A stretch of DNA of 64,000 nt from Micromonospora sp. HK10 (GCF_000982955.1 NZ_KQ058825.1:37790-101789), one strand, 5' to 3'; positions 25,511-33,332 are shown, counted from the stretch's first letter. Numbers and translations are program-made. Notes: generated from the letters alone by a model not told the origin.

Positions 25511-26005
25511 ATGGACATGATCCCGACCAGCGTGCATCAGGCGGTCGTCGCCGCCGGGATGAACGTGCACGCGGACGCGTCCCGGTGGGCGCGGGACCAG
25601 TACCCGGCCAACTGGCCGGTCCAGAGCTTCGACGAGCACGTGATCGAGCTGATCCGGCGGGCGACCACCGACGAGGGCGAGGCGTTCCCCGCGCTGCTCG
25701 ACCGGCTGCCCGGTCAGGCGTACCTGCTGGTCCCGGCCAACGGTCGGCAGGTGCCCATCGGCCCGGACACCCCGGACCTGGACGCCGTCATCCGCTCCGC
25801 CGCCCCACGGCTGGCGTACTGCGACTACTGCGAGACGTGGGCAGCGGTCGCGGCGCTCCTGCCGGTCAGCGGCAGCGCGTGCGTCGTGGCCCTGGCGCTG
25901 TGCGCCGGGTGCACCGGCCAACTCGACAAGAAGTACCGGCCAGCCCTGCACCTCATCCTGCCCACCCCCACGCCCGACACCACCGAGGAGGCCAGCAATG
26001 GCTGA
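25511..26005 (+). CDS. Hypothetical element protein with two CxxC motifs
   Basis: A 164-residue protein one base downstream of the capsid-like stop. It contains YCDYCETW near residue 99 and LCAGCTGQLDKKYRP near residue 135, two CxxC pairs that could form a zinc ribbon. The N-terminal half is helical with charged residues (HEVIELIRRATTD-like). No family is recognised. Its position suggests co-expression with the capsid-like gene. It overlaps the following small HTH gene by eight bases. Confidence 0.55.
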   Translation: MDMIPTSVHQAVVAAGMNVHADASRWARDQYPANWPVQSFDEHVIELIRRATTDEGEAFPALLDRLPGQAYLLVPANGRQVPIGPDTPDLDAVIRSAAPRLAYCDYCETWAAVAALLPVSGSACVVALALCAGCTGQLDKKYRPALHLILPTPTPDTTEEASNG

Positions 26006-26204
26006 GCATGAGCCCGACGTCCTCGCCCGGGCACGGACCGCTGCGGACTGGCCCACCGTGGCGGATCTGGAAGCCGAATTCGGCGTGCGCGGCCGGTACA
26101 TCCGACGCGCCATCGCCGCCGGGGACCTGAGCGCCTTCCGGCTCAACGTGCTGCGGGTGGACCCGGCGAGCTGGGCCGCCTGGCTCGCCGGCCGCCAGAA
26201 GTAG
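25998..26204 (+). CDS. Small HTH (excisionase-like) protein
   Basis: A 68-residue protein dominated by one helix-turn-helix: WPTVADLEAEFGVRGRYIRR, then AIAAGDLSAFRLNVLRVDPA. This resembles the winged excisionase family but diverges from the first HTH of the element. It ends WAAWLAGRQK. It overlaps the upstream gene by eight bases and is followed by a strong hairpin. It may be a second regulator or recombination-directionality factor. Confidence 0.65.
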   Translation: MAEHEPDVLARARTAADWPTVADLEAEFGVRGRYIRRAIAAGDLSAFRLNVLRVDPASWAAWLAGRQK

Positions 26205-26214
26205 CCATCAATCG

Positions 26215-26255
26215 TCGGCGGGCCGGTCCCTGGGATGGGAAGACCGGCCCGCCGA
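26215..26255 (+). terminator. 14-bp hairpin terminator
   Basis: Perfect arms TCGGCGGGCCGGTC (26215-26228) and complement (26242-26255) with a 13-nt loop. It follows the small HTH gene by 11 nt and ends the capsid-gene transcript, and lies 18 nt before the next start codon. Confidence 0.75.
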
Positions 26256-26273
26256 GATGAAGGGAGGAACAAG

Positions 26274-26576
26274 ATGGCCATCGCTGCCACGGCCAGTTTA
26301 CCAGCGGGAATGGTGCCTTACGGGGTCTGGGAAAAATGCGCCCTAACCGTCAATCCCGACCGCTTCCAGCAGGCACAATGGACCAATCCGGTTAGCTGGA
26401 CCTACCTGGCACTACAGCATTTCGACGGCAGCGCGCCGACCTGGCTCCTGACCGCCTGGCTGCGGCGCAACGGGTACGCCGACACAGATTTAGACGCCGA
26501 CCGGCTGATGATGAGCGCCCTATTGGAGGGACGTGGATTGTTCGCCGTTACCCGGCTCCCTCGCGCAAAGAAATGA
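26274..26576 (+). CDS. Hypothetical protein with two TTA codons
   Basis: A 100-residue soluble protein with no recognised domain, beginning MAIAATASLPAGMVPYGVWE. Trp and Tyr are frequent (WTYLALQHFDG, WLLTAWLRRNGY). The coding region is clearly lower in GC than its surroundings and uses TTA twice (codons 9 and 78), plus CTA and TTG, unlike host genes. A GGGAGG site precedes the ATG. TTA use would make translation depend on the rare tRNA-Leu(UAA), as in bldA-controlled genes of streptomycetes, but that is an inference for this organism. Confidence 0.6.
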   Translation: MAIAATASLPAGMVPYGVWEKCALTVNPDRFQQAQWTNPVSWTYLALQHFDGSAPTWLLTAWLRRNGYADTDLDADRLMMSALLEGRGLFAVTRLPRAKK

Positions 26577-26590
26577 CCGCCGGAAGAGGT

Positions 26591-26622
26591 CGGTTGCGCA
26601 GCTATGGTTAATTGCGCAACCG
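26591..26622. promoter_or_regulatory. 10-bp inverted repeat upstream of a small regulator-like gene
   Basis: CGGTTGCGCA (26591-26600) and its perfect complement (26613-26622) flank a 12-nt spacer containing TATGGT. This looks like an operator around a -10 element, 17 nt before the ATG at 26640 and just after the previous stop. No -35 was identified. Confidence 0.5.
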
Positions 26623-26639
26623 ATAGAAGGGCATCAATC

Positions 26640-26813
26640 ATGCAACGGGAGAAGAGCATCGACCCGGCTGCGAGTGAGGCCGCGCGGGCGCTGGCGCGTA
26701 AGCGCTGGGACAAGGCCACGCCGGAAGACAGGGCGCGGCAGGCGGAACGGATGCGGGCGGCTCAGGCCGCGCGCTGGGCTCACCGCTCTGCGCCAACTGA
26801 CAGCGACGAATAG
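26640..26813 (+). CDS. Small basic, helical protein (57 aa), hypothetical
   Basis: A 57-residue protein rich in Ala and Arg (EAARALARKRWDKATPEDRA, then RQAERMRAAQAARWAHR), predicted to be mostly helical and basic enough to bind nucleic acid. Start ATG 26640 has an AGAAGGG site; an in-frame ATG at 26604 falls within the inverted repeat. Similar 'KxRWdkatpeeR' peptides are common in actinobacterial mobile elements, often near replication genes, without known function. A hairpin follows. Confidence 0.5.
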   Translation: MQREKSIDPAASEAARALARKRWDKATPEDRARQAERMRAAQAARWAHRSAPTDSDE

Positions 26814-26815
26814 TC

Positions 26816-26845
26816 GTCAGGGCCGGTTGGCGGACCGGCCCTGAC
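26816..26845 (+). terminator. 12-bp hairpin terminator before the primase gene
   Basis: The stem pairs GTCAGGGCCGGT (26816-26827) with its complement (26834-26845) around a 6-nt loop. It lies directly after the small basic-protein gene and 17 nt before the primase-helicase start codon, so the latter may have a separate or read-through transcript. Confidence 0.7.
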
Positions 26846-26862
26846 AGAAAGCGATGTGAACT

Positions 26863-28938
26863 GTGAGGCAGCGTAACGCACCTCAGCAGCGGGGCTTCGG
26901 TCCAATGGCGGGGCAACGCTGGCGTCAGTTGGTGGACGCCCTCGGCTGGCCGGTCAACGACTCCGGTCAGGCATACGGTCCGTGCCCGGTGCACGGTGGC
27001 GACAACGCATCCGCGTTCAGCGTGGGGGCAGGCGAGGACGGATGGCCGGTGCTCACCTGCCACACCCGCTGCGCCGACGCCATCGAACGCAACCGCTCCC
27101 GGTGGTACGCCAGAGCGCGACGCAAGCTGATAACCGCTGGCGTGCCCGCTGACTGCCTTGCCCCTGCGCGGGGTGCTGGCAGCCGTTCTACGCGCCCTAC
27201 GGCCCGTGCAGCACAGCGCATGCCCCGACAGCGGGCGACGGCTGCCCCGCCCAGCGAGAGTGCGCAACGCACGCGAGCCCGGGCGATGACCGGGGCGCTG
27301 ACCCGGGAGCTAGCCACCAACCGCGGACTGAAACCGCAGATCATCACGGCGGCCGGGATCGGCTGGGACGGTGAGCGGTACGTGCTGCCGGTGTACGACG
27401 CGGGCAGCGGCGACCTGGTCGACCTACAGACGTACCGCATCGGCGGGCATCTCCACCACCGAAGGGGCGGCACGCCGCGCCTGTACGCCCCGGACGGGTT
27501 CGACAGCTCGCGCCCGGTGCTGGTCTGTGAGGGGGCGTGGGACGTGCTGGCCGCCCGAGAGCACGGGCTGAACGCGGTTGGCGTGACCGGCGGCGCGGGT
27601 GCCGTGCCCGGTGATCTGTCCGCCTTGCAGGGCTGCGACGTGGTCACCGTGTACGACAGTGACGGGGCGGGCCAGGCGGGCGCTGCCAAGCTCGCCAAGG
27701 CGCTTGCGCCGATCGCCCGATCCGTACGGGTCGCGGACCTTGGCCTGCCGGACAAGGGCGACGTACGCGATTGGTTCATCACCCACGGGCGCACTGCCGA
27801 CGACCTGATGGCCGTTGTCGGCCAGGCGCAGCCGTGGGGAGGAGAGGACGGCGGCCGGGCTAGCGCGGGTGGCTTCATCACCCTTGCTGATGTCGAGGAA
27901 GAGGAACTGAGGTGGCTGTGGTCTGGCCGCATCCCGCGCGGCAAGCTGACGATCTTGGAAGGTGACCCGGACCTCGGAAAGTCCATGGTGACCTGCGACC
28001 TGGTGGCCAGGGTGACCACGGGCGCGCCCTTCCCGGGGTCGAGCGAGCGCAGGCAGCCGCAGGACGTCATCATCGTGCTGGCGGAGGACGACCTTAACGA
28101 CACCGTCCGCCCGCGCCTGCGGGCAGCCGGAGCGGATCTGCACCGGGTTCACAGCATTGCCCTCGGGCGAGATGACGACGGCAACCTGCTCCCGCTGAGC
28201 ATCCCGGAAGACCTTCACCGCATGCGAGATGGCGTCAAGCGATTCGGCGCCGGTCTGGTGGTTATCGATCCCATCACCGCCTTCCTCAGCGAGTCCATCA
28301 ACAGCCACAACGACGCCAGCGTGCGCCGTGCGATGACTCCACTGGCCGAGATGGCGCAGACCACCGGGGCGGCGGTGCTGATGATCCGGCACCTGAACAA
28401 GAGCGGGGACATGAAGGCGCTCTACCGGGGCGGTGGATCCATCGCCTTCATCGGCGCAGCCCGTAGCGGCTTGGTCGTGGACAGGCACCCCGACGACCCG
28501 GTGAACGTGCGGGTCCTCGCGCAGGTGAAGGCGAACCTGGCCAAGAACCACCGGCCGAGCATCGTCTATCACGTCGAGGGCTGGGAGCGGGACGACGCCA
28601 TCCCGGTAGTGCGCTGGGGCGAAACCATCGAGCTAACGGCCGAGGACCTGCTCAAGAAGCCCGACGGCCGCAAGCGTTCGCCGGAGCGTGACGAGGCGGA
28701 GCGCTTCCTCATCACCCTGCTGCGTGGGCAGGAGCCGGTGCCAGTCAGCGAGGTGCAGCGCCAGGCCGAGGCCGCCGGGCTGAAGTGGGCGACCGTTCGG
28801 CGGGCCAAGGACGGGGCCGGGGTGCAGGCCATCCCCGAGCGAAAGGAGAGCGGAGCGGTGGACAAGTGGCTCTGGACCATCCAGAAGACAACGGTGATTG
28901 AACTAGATGCGCCTAGAAGCTCAAGGTCCAGGCGCTAA
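26863..28938 (+). CDS. Primase-helicase (TOPRIM plus RepA-like AAA ATPase)
   Basis: A 691-residue replication protein. The N-terminal zinc-finger-like part has GPCPVHGG (C41, H44) and TCHTRC (C66, C70). The TOPRIM region has PVLVCEGAWDVLA (Glu223) and VTVYDSDGAGQAG (D265, D267). The RecA/RepA-type ATPase has Walker A GDPDLGKS at 367-374, Walker B GLVVIDPITAFL near 465, and LMIRHLNKS near 505. The C-terminal winged region (VSEVQRQAEAAGLKWATVRR) may bind DNA. It could both melt and prime the element's origin, as the Pri-Rep proteins of phage satellites do. Start GTG 26863 has only a weak ribosome site. Confidence 0.9.
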   Translation: MRQRNAPQQRGFGPMAGQRWRQLVDALGWPVNDSGQAYGPCPVHGGDNASAFSVGAGEDGWPVLTCHTRCADAIERNRSRWYARARRKLITAGVPADCLAPARGAGSRSTRPTARAAQRMPRQRATAAPPSESAQRTRARAMTGALTRELATNRGLKPQIITAAGIGWDGERYVLPVYDAGSGDLVDLQTYRIGGHLHHRRGGTPRLYAPDGFDSSRPVLVCEGAWDVLAAREHGLNAVGVTGGAGAVPGDLSALQGCDVVTVYDSDGAGQAGAAKLAKALAPIARSVRVADLGLPDKGDVRDWFITHGRTADDLMAVVGQAQPWGGEDGGRASAGGFITLADVEEEELRWLWSGRIPRGKLTILEGDPDLGKSMVTCDLVARVTTGAPFPGSSERRQPQDVIIVLAEDDLNDTVRPRLRAAGADLHRVHSIALGRDDDGNLLPLSIPEDLHRMRDGVKRFGAGLVVIDPITAFLSESINSHNDASVRRAMTPLAEMAQTTGAAVLMIRHLNKSGDMKALYRGGGSIAFIGAARSGLVVDRHPDDPVNVRVLAQVKANLAKNHRPSIVYHVEGWERDDAIPVVRWGETIELTAEDLLKKPDGRKRSPERDEAERFLITLLRGQEPVPVSEVQRQAEAAGLKWATVRRAKDGAGVQAIPERKESGAVDKWLWTIQKTTVIELDAPRSSRSRR

Positions 28939-29128
28939 GCCAGAAGGCCACCCCCAATTAGTGAGCCTCTAGTAGCTCCTAGTGCTACATGCCACTAGAA
29001 GCTCAAGGTTTGGGGCAGGGCACCTAGTCGGCTCCAAGTAGGAGAGAAGTGATGAGCACCGAACCAAGGAAGCGGCGCACCCGCCGCCCGGCTGCCCCAG
29101 AGAATCCGCCAGCCGTGGAAGACCCTAG
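28903..29128. repeat. CTAG-rich repeat cluster, candidate replication origin
   Basis: Seven CTAG sites occur within 226 bases (28903, 28913, 28969, 28979, 28995, 29024, 29125), in a genome type where CTAG is very rare. Two are embedded in a 15-nt direct repeat CTAGAAGCTCAAGGT (28913-28927 and 28995-29009), and others form a CTAGTG/CACTAG inverted pair (28979-28984 with 28993-28998). The cluster straddles the end of the primase-helicase gene and the next start. It is also the AT-richest stretch nearby, the typical place for a replicase-specific origin. Confidence 0.55.
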
Positions 29129-29576
29129 AAGCAATGCACCCATGAAGCGCCAGTGCACGGCAGAGAACCGGCACGGCGAGCCCTGCGAGCTCGCACCCAT
29201 CAAGGGTGGCACGGTCTGTCACAAGCACGGCGGCAGTGCACGGCAGGTCAAGAACGCGGCCCGTCGCCGGCTCAACGCCCTGGCCGAGCCCGCTGTGGCG
29301 TTGCTGTCTCGGATCTTGGAAGACGACCGGGACCTGAAGGCAGGCGACAAGGAGCGCATCCGCGCCGCCATCGCCGTCCTCGACCGCACCGGCCACGGCC
29401 CCAGCGCCAAGGTCGAGATGGAAGAGCGTCCGTGGGAGCGCCTGCTCCGGGAGAGCATGGCGGACTTCGTCCACAACCCCGAGGCCTATCCCGAGGAGTA
29501 CGCAGGGATGCCGCACTACGAGCGGCGTCGGTACGACGTGTATCGCGGCCACGACCCCGAGGAGGACGACGAGTAG
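29052..29576 (+). CDS. Zinc-motif phage-type protein, possible terminase small subunit
   Basis: A 174-residue protein. The N-terminal Lys/Arg-rich tail is followed by a zinc-binding pattern: RQCTAENRHGEPCELAPIKG, then GTVCHKHGGSARQVKNAARR. This C-x(8)-C-x(8)-C-x(2)-H pattern with HGG is frequent in actinophage proteins near the packaging genes. A helical middle (LLSRILEDDRDLKAGDKERI, then RAAIAVLDRTGH) resembles terminase-small-subunit-type bundles. The terminase role is inferred. A TAGGAGAG site precedes the ATG. No large terminase is present in the element, as expected if it redirects a helper phage's packaging. Confidence 0.5.
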   Translation: MSTEPRKRRTRRPAAPENPPAVEDPRSNAPMKRQCTAENRHGEPCELAPIKGGTVCHKHGGSARQVKNAARRRLNALAEPAVALLSRILEDDRDLKAGDKERIRAAIAVLDRTGHGPSAKVEMEERPWERLLRESMADFVHNPEAYPEEYAGMPHYERRRYDVYRGHDPEEDDE

Positions 29577-29640
29577 GCCGCCGTCGCGCGATGCGCCGGT
29601 AACGCGGACAGGTAGGCGACCACGCAGCGTAAGGAGGGGC

Positions 29641-30489
29641 ATGGGCCGGGTTGCTCGGCGGTCGGACGCCAAGCGCCGACGACGGGTAGGACGACGCCCG
29701 GCCACCCCTCGCCCGGCCCGCCCCACGGCCTCCGGCACGCCGCTCGCCTGCGGGCACCTGGCCTACTACGACCCGCCGCCGCTGCCCGGCGACGTGGTCT
29801 GGTGCCACGGCTGCCGGGACTACGCGAGAAAGCTTCCGGCGAACGCTGAACTTCATCGAAGATCCTCTATTAACTGGTCATGCACGGCGCTCGACCGCAG
29901 CGCCCGGGAGGCCAAGGAGCCCAGCATGTCCACCAGCACCAGCACCACCACCGCCCCGGTTACCGAGGCAACCGACCCCATCCCGACCCAGACGCCCGAA
30001 CCGGCCCCAGCTGCGCCCACGGCCGAGCAGGCACCCGCCGAGGCCCCTGCGCCCGCTGAGGCGTTCGGACACGTCGACCTGAACGTGACGGCCCCGGAGG
30101 AGGAAGGCCCGGCGCTGCCGCTGCCCACGGCTGAGGAGATGGCCGAGGCCATCGACGCCTGGTACGAGGAGAGCCCGCTCGCCGCCGCCTGCGCCGCTGG
30201 CACGGTCAAGCTGTTCCGCCTGCGCGGCACCGGCACGATGCGGCGGCTGCCCTGGCTCGCCGGCGAAGCGTTGGAGACCGCCGAGTGGTACCGGCTGTGC
30301 GTCGACCAGGGCGCGGCCGTGAAGCAGGTTGCCGAGGACCACGGCACCAGCAAGGCCACCGTGCGCCGCGCGCTGAACACCCTGGCGCTCATGGACGAGA
30401 TCACGGACGGCCTGCACGACGACCTGTACGCGGAGGACGTGACCGAGATCGTGTTCGGCGCCGAGGCGGATGAGGACGGGGACGCCTGA
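29641..30489 (+). CDS. Hypothetical protein, possibly two nested products
   Basis: An open frame of 282 codons with a strong GGAGG site before the ATG at 29641. A second AAGGAG (29914-29919) lies before an in-frame ATG at 29926, so two products are possible. The first 70 codons encode a small zinc-ribbon-like module (LACGHLAYYDPPPLPGDVVW, then CHGCRDYARK), known as stand-alone proteins in actinophages. The second part has a Pro/Ala/Thr-rich acidic linker and a helical C-terminus with an HTH-like segment (KQVAEDHGTSKATVRRALNT). The low-GC join near 29848-29880 suggests fusion after deletion of a stop. Confidence 0.55.
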   Translation: MGRVARRSDAKRRRRVGRRPATPRPARPTASGTPLACGHLAYYDPPPLPGDVVWCHGCRDYARKLPANAELHRRSSINWSCTALDRSAREAKEPSMSTSTSTTTAPVTEATDPIPTQTPEPAPAAPTAEQAPAEAPAPAEAFGHVDLNVTAPEEEGPALPLPTAEEMAEAIDAWYEESPLAAACAAGTVKLFRLRGTGTMRRLPWLAGEALETAEWYRLCVDQGAAVKQVAEDHGTSKATVRRALNTLALMDEITDGLHDDLYAEDVTEIVFGAEADEDGDA

Positions 30490-30761
30490 TGCCAACCGTC
30501 AGCACTAACGACCTGGCCGACTACCCCGTGGGCGCGGAGGTCCTCGTGGACGGGGAGCGGTTGGAACTGCACAAGCGCTACCAGACGGCCGAGGGCGTGG
30601 CGGTGTACCTGCTGCGCCCACGGTTCGATGCCGACCACGGCCCGGCCGGGCTGGTGCGTATCGAGGTGGCCCGCGCCGACCTGGACGAGCCGCTGTGGGA
30701 GGTCGCCCCGCTGTACGCGGAGGACCCGCCCGTGTACCGCCCGAAGGAGGAAGGCCGATGA
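30489..30761 (+). CDS. Hypothetical protein (90 aa)
   Basis: A 90-residue beta-rich protein with no recognised domain (DYPVGAEVLVDGERLELHKR, then YQTAEGVAVYLLRPRFD). It is coupled by one base to the preceding gene (TGATG) and by four bases to the following recombinase (ATGA), so it belongs to a tight operon with the two recombinase genes. Confidence 0.55.
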   Translation: MPTVSTNDLADYPVGAEVLVDGERLELHKRYQTAEGVAVYLLRPRFDADHGPAGLVRIEVARADLDEPLWEVAPLYAEDPPVYRPKEEGR

Positions 30762-31468
30762 CCCCGATGATCGGCTACCTGCGGGTCAGCACCGAGGAGC
30801 AGGCCGAGGACGGCAACGGCCTGGACGCGCAGCGGTACGCCATCGAGCAGGAAGGCGACCGAAACGGCTGGGAGCTCACGTGGTTCGTGGACCCCGGCTA
30901 CAGCGCCAAGGACACCAACCGCCCGGACCTACAGCGGGCGCTGACCGCGCTGCACCGCCGAGAGTACGCGGGGATGGTCGTCGCCAAGCTCGACCGGCTG
31001 AGCCGCAGCGTGATCGACTTCGCGACGATGGTCGAGCGCGCCCAGAAGCGCAAGTGGAACCTCGTGGTGCTCGATCCGCGTTTCGACCTGAGCACGCCGT
31101 ACGGCCGGGCGTTCGCCGGGATGGCAGCGGTCTGGGCGCAGCTCGAACGCGAGCTGATCGGCCAGCGCACCAGCGAAGGGCTCCAGGCGCTCAAGCGCCA
31201 GGGCGTACGGCTAGGCCGACCCCGGCAGTACAGCGCCGACGTGGTGGCCCTGGTCGCCACGCTGGCCGACGTAGAGGGCATGGGGTGCCGCGCCATAGCC
31301 GCAGAACTGTCTAGCCGCGCTGTGCCGACTCTGGGCGGGCGGCCCTGGCACCCGTCCACCGTGCGCCGGTTGCTGCGTGGCCACGCCCTCGACCTGGCCG
31401 CTGCTGTGGCGCGCGAGACCAGCCAATCGCGGACGCCGGGCGCTTCGCAGACAAAGGAGGAGGGTTGA
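30758..31468 (+). CDS. Small serine recombinase (resolvase/invertase type)
   Basis: A 236-residue protein. The catalytic serine is residue 11 in IGYLRVSTEEQ, with the resolvase core WFVDPGYSAKDTNRPDLQRA, then MVVAKLDRLSRSVIDF and GRAFAGMAAVWAQLERELI. The C-terminal HTH is GMGCRAIAAELSSRAVPTLG. Such enzymes cut and rejoin DNA at short sites and may invert, resolve or integrate DNA. It is coupled to its neighbours on both sides and sits one base before the tyrosine integrase gene, so two unrelated recombinases are co-expressed. Confidence 0.9.
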   Translation: MTPMIGYLRVSTEEQAEDGNGLDAQRYAIEQEGDRNGWELTWFVDPGYSAKDTNRPDLQRALTALHRREYAGMVVAKLDRLSRSVIDFATMVERAQKRKWNLVVLDPRFDLSTPYGRAFAGMAAVWAQLERELIGQRTSEGLQALKRQGVRLGRPRQYSADVVALVATLADVEGMGCRAIAAELSSRAVPTLGGRPWHPSTVRRLLRGHALDLAAAVARETSQSRTPGASQTKEEG

Positions 31469-31469
31469 C

Positions 31470-32741
31470 ATGGCACGGCCGGAGGTTGACCGCTACGGGA
31501 CTGAGATACCGGGCGTCCGCAAGGTGATCCGTAAGTACTCGGACGGCCGCCAGATGGTGCGGTGGGAGGTGCGCGTCAAGGACGCGTTGGGCAGGCTGCA
31601 CAACGTCGGCACGTACGACACCAAGGACGACGCCCGCCGGGCCAGCGTCGAGGCACGGGCCAGCGTGCAGGCTGGGACGTACGTGGCGCGCAGCGCCGGG
31701 GCGGTGACGTTCCTGGACGTGGGGCGGACGTGGCTCGCCAGCCCGCGCGTGCAGGGGCTGAAGCCGTCCACCCGGTACGGGTACACGCGGATCCTGCACA
31801 ACTACCTCGCGCCGTTCCACCGGGTGCAGGTCGGTCGGCTTGGCTACGCCGAGTGCTCCACACTGATCGGGCAGGTGATGGACGGCCGCGCGCCTTCCAC
31901 CGTCGGGCACATCCTCCACGTGATGCGCTGCGTGCTCGACCACGCCGTGCGGAGCGGCTACCTGCGGGCCAACCCGGCGCGGGAGGTGGCCAAGCCGAAG
32001 CTCCGGGCCAAGCGGGAGACCGTGGTCCTCCAGCCGCCGGACGTGGAGCGCATCATCGCCGCCATGCCGGACGCCCGTGGGGTGCGCCCGGACCGCTGGC
32101 GGCTGCTGGTGGAACTGGCGGTGGAGAGCGGCTGCCGAGCGGGCGAGTTGGCCGGGCTGCGCGTCCGCAACCTGGACACGGCCGGTCGCCGGCTGAAGGT
32201 GGAGGCCACCGCGCAGGAGATCAACGGAGAGATGCGGATCGGCACGCCGAAGTCCAAGGCCGGGCTCCGCACGGTGGACGGGCTGAACGCCGACCTGTGC
32301 CGCCGCCTCGCCGCCCACGTTGACGGCATGGGGCCGGATGACTACGTGTTCGGTGACGGGGCCACGCCCTATCGACACAACGCGTGGAACAACCGGGTAT
32401 GGCGACCGACCGTTGACGCGCTCGGGTTGGTCGGCGTGCGGTTCCACGACCTGCGCCACTATCACGCCAGCGCGTACCTGCTGCTGACCGGCGACGCGGT
32501 CCGCACGGCCAAGCGGTTAGGGCACGCCGACCCGTCCGTCACCTTGAAGGTGTACGGGCACGTGCTCGACCACCAGGGCAGCGACGTATCGGCCGCCTTC
32601 GCCGAGCTGCGGGCCGAGGGCCGCCGGCAGGTAGCCGCAGCCGAGCCCGCACCGGTTCGCCCGGCAGCGTCGACTACAGGGCCGATGGCGGGTGCCGTGG
32701 TCGACCTGGCCGCCGAGCGGCGCAGGCGCAGGGCGGGCTAG
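31470..32741 (+). CDS. Tyrosine-family site-specific integrase
   Basis: A 423-residue integrase. The N-terminal arm- and core-binding domains (residues 1-185) are followed by a catalytic domain with R223 (ESGCRAGELAGL), H326 and R329 (RFHDLRHYHAS), H352 (LGHADPSVTLK) and nucleophile Tyr362 (KVYGHVL). Expected to recombine the 44-bp tRNA-Arg core. The codon just before the LGH motif is TTA (32517-32519), rare in this genome. An AAAGGAGGAGG site precedes the ATG. Located toward the attR side, with cargo genes between it and the tRNA. Confidence 0.95.
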   Translation: MARPEVDRYGTEIPGVRKVIRKYSDGRQMVRWEVRVKDALGRLHNVGTYDTKDDARRASVEARASVQAGTYVARSAGAVTFLDVGRTWLASPRVQGLKPSTRYGYTRILHNYLAPFHRVQVGRLGYAECSTLIGQVMDGRAPSTVGHILHVMRCVLDHAVRSGYLRANPAREVAKPKLRAKRETVVLQPPDVERIIAAMPDARGVRPDRWRLLVELAVESGCRAGELAGLRVRNLDTAGRRLKVEATAQEINGEMRIGTPKSKAGLRTVDGLNADLCRRLAAHVDGMGPDDYVFGDGATPYRHNAWNNRVWRPTVDALGLVGVRFHDLRHYHASAYLLLTGDAVRTAKRLGHADPSVTLKVYGHVLDHQGSDVSAAFAELRAEGRRQVAAAEPAPVRPAASTTGPMAGAVVDLAAERRRRRAG

Positions 32742-33332
32742 CGCCCGAAGCGGTCGTTTCGGGGTCGCCTGGCCTGCGGGCTGGCGGCCTCGAGGAACGT
32801 GGGAGCGATCCCATGTGGACCGAGTGAACGGGAGGTAAAGCCATTCCGTTATCTGGACTCAATCCAGAACTGCAAACTACTCACCGGTACGCTCCCCTTG
32901 CGACATGTGATCGATGCTCGCGTTTGGGCATGCCGGTCGATGAATCGGCAGGTCAACGACCTGCGCAAGCCAAGGGGCGGCAGCTTGTCCATCCACCGCC
33001 CTCATTAGAACGTATGTCCAAAGGCTGGATGATCGATTTAGGTATATCCCGCGATATGGGAGAGGGTGGGGGTCCGTGCACAGTGGCCGTATCGGCGCAA
33101 GATCACCGTCGGTCGGTCGCATAAACTCTGATCTCGGCACGTCAACGCGGCGTGCCTGCGCAAAAAAGCAGACCCCGAGCACGGACGTCCCGTGACCGAA
33201 GGTCTGGACGTCGAGCCGGGGTCCGTTCTCATTGGCAGTGAGGCGGCTACGGTAACAGGCTTCCGTCGTCCCGTGTGGGCGATTGGTCCTTCTCGGCGTT
33301 TGGCGCAAACGTTTATGAGGAGGTGTTGCCTT
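32742..33332. other. Long low-GC noncoding stretch after the integrase
   Basis: About 590 bases without a supported ORF, distinctly AT-richer than the surroundings (for example 32830-32900 and 33020-33060). It contains several small hairpins (such as 32950-32966 and 33135-33155) and a minus-strand terminator with a U-run (33162-33232). It may include regulatory sites for the cargo genes or remnants of lost genes. Confidence 0.45.
33162..33232 (-). terminator. Minus-strand intrinsic terminator with T6 tract
   Basis: On the minus strand, a long imperfect hairpin (arms about 33171-33190 and 33215-33232, GACCCCG-type ends) is followed by TTTTTT (33167-33162). It stops transcription coming leftward from the Abi-like gene or opposing read-through from the integrase. 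Confidence 0.55.

Noticed and set aside
26604..26640. Earlier start codon at 26604 for the 57-residue element protein
   Set aside because: It lies inside the inverted-repeat/promoter-like segment with no ribosome site, whereas 26640 has one at the right distance.
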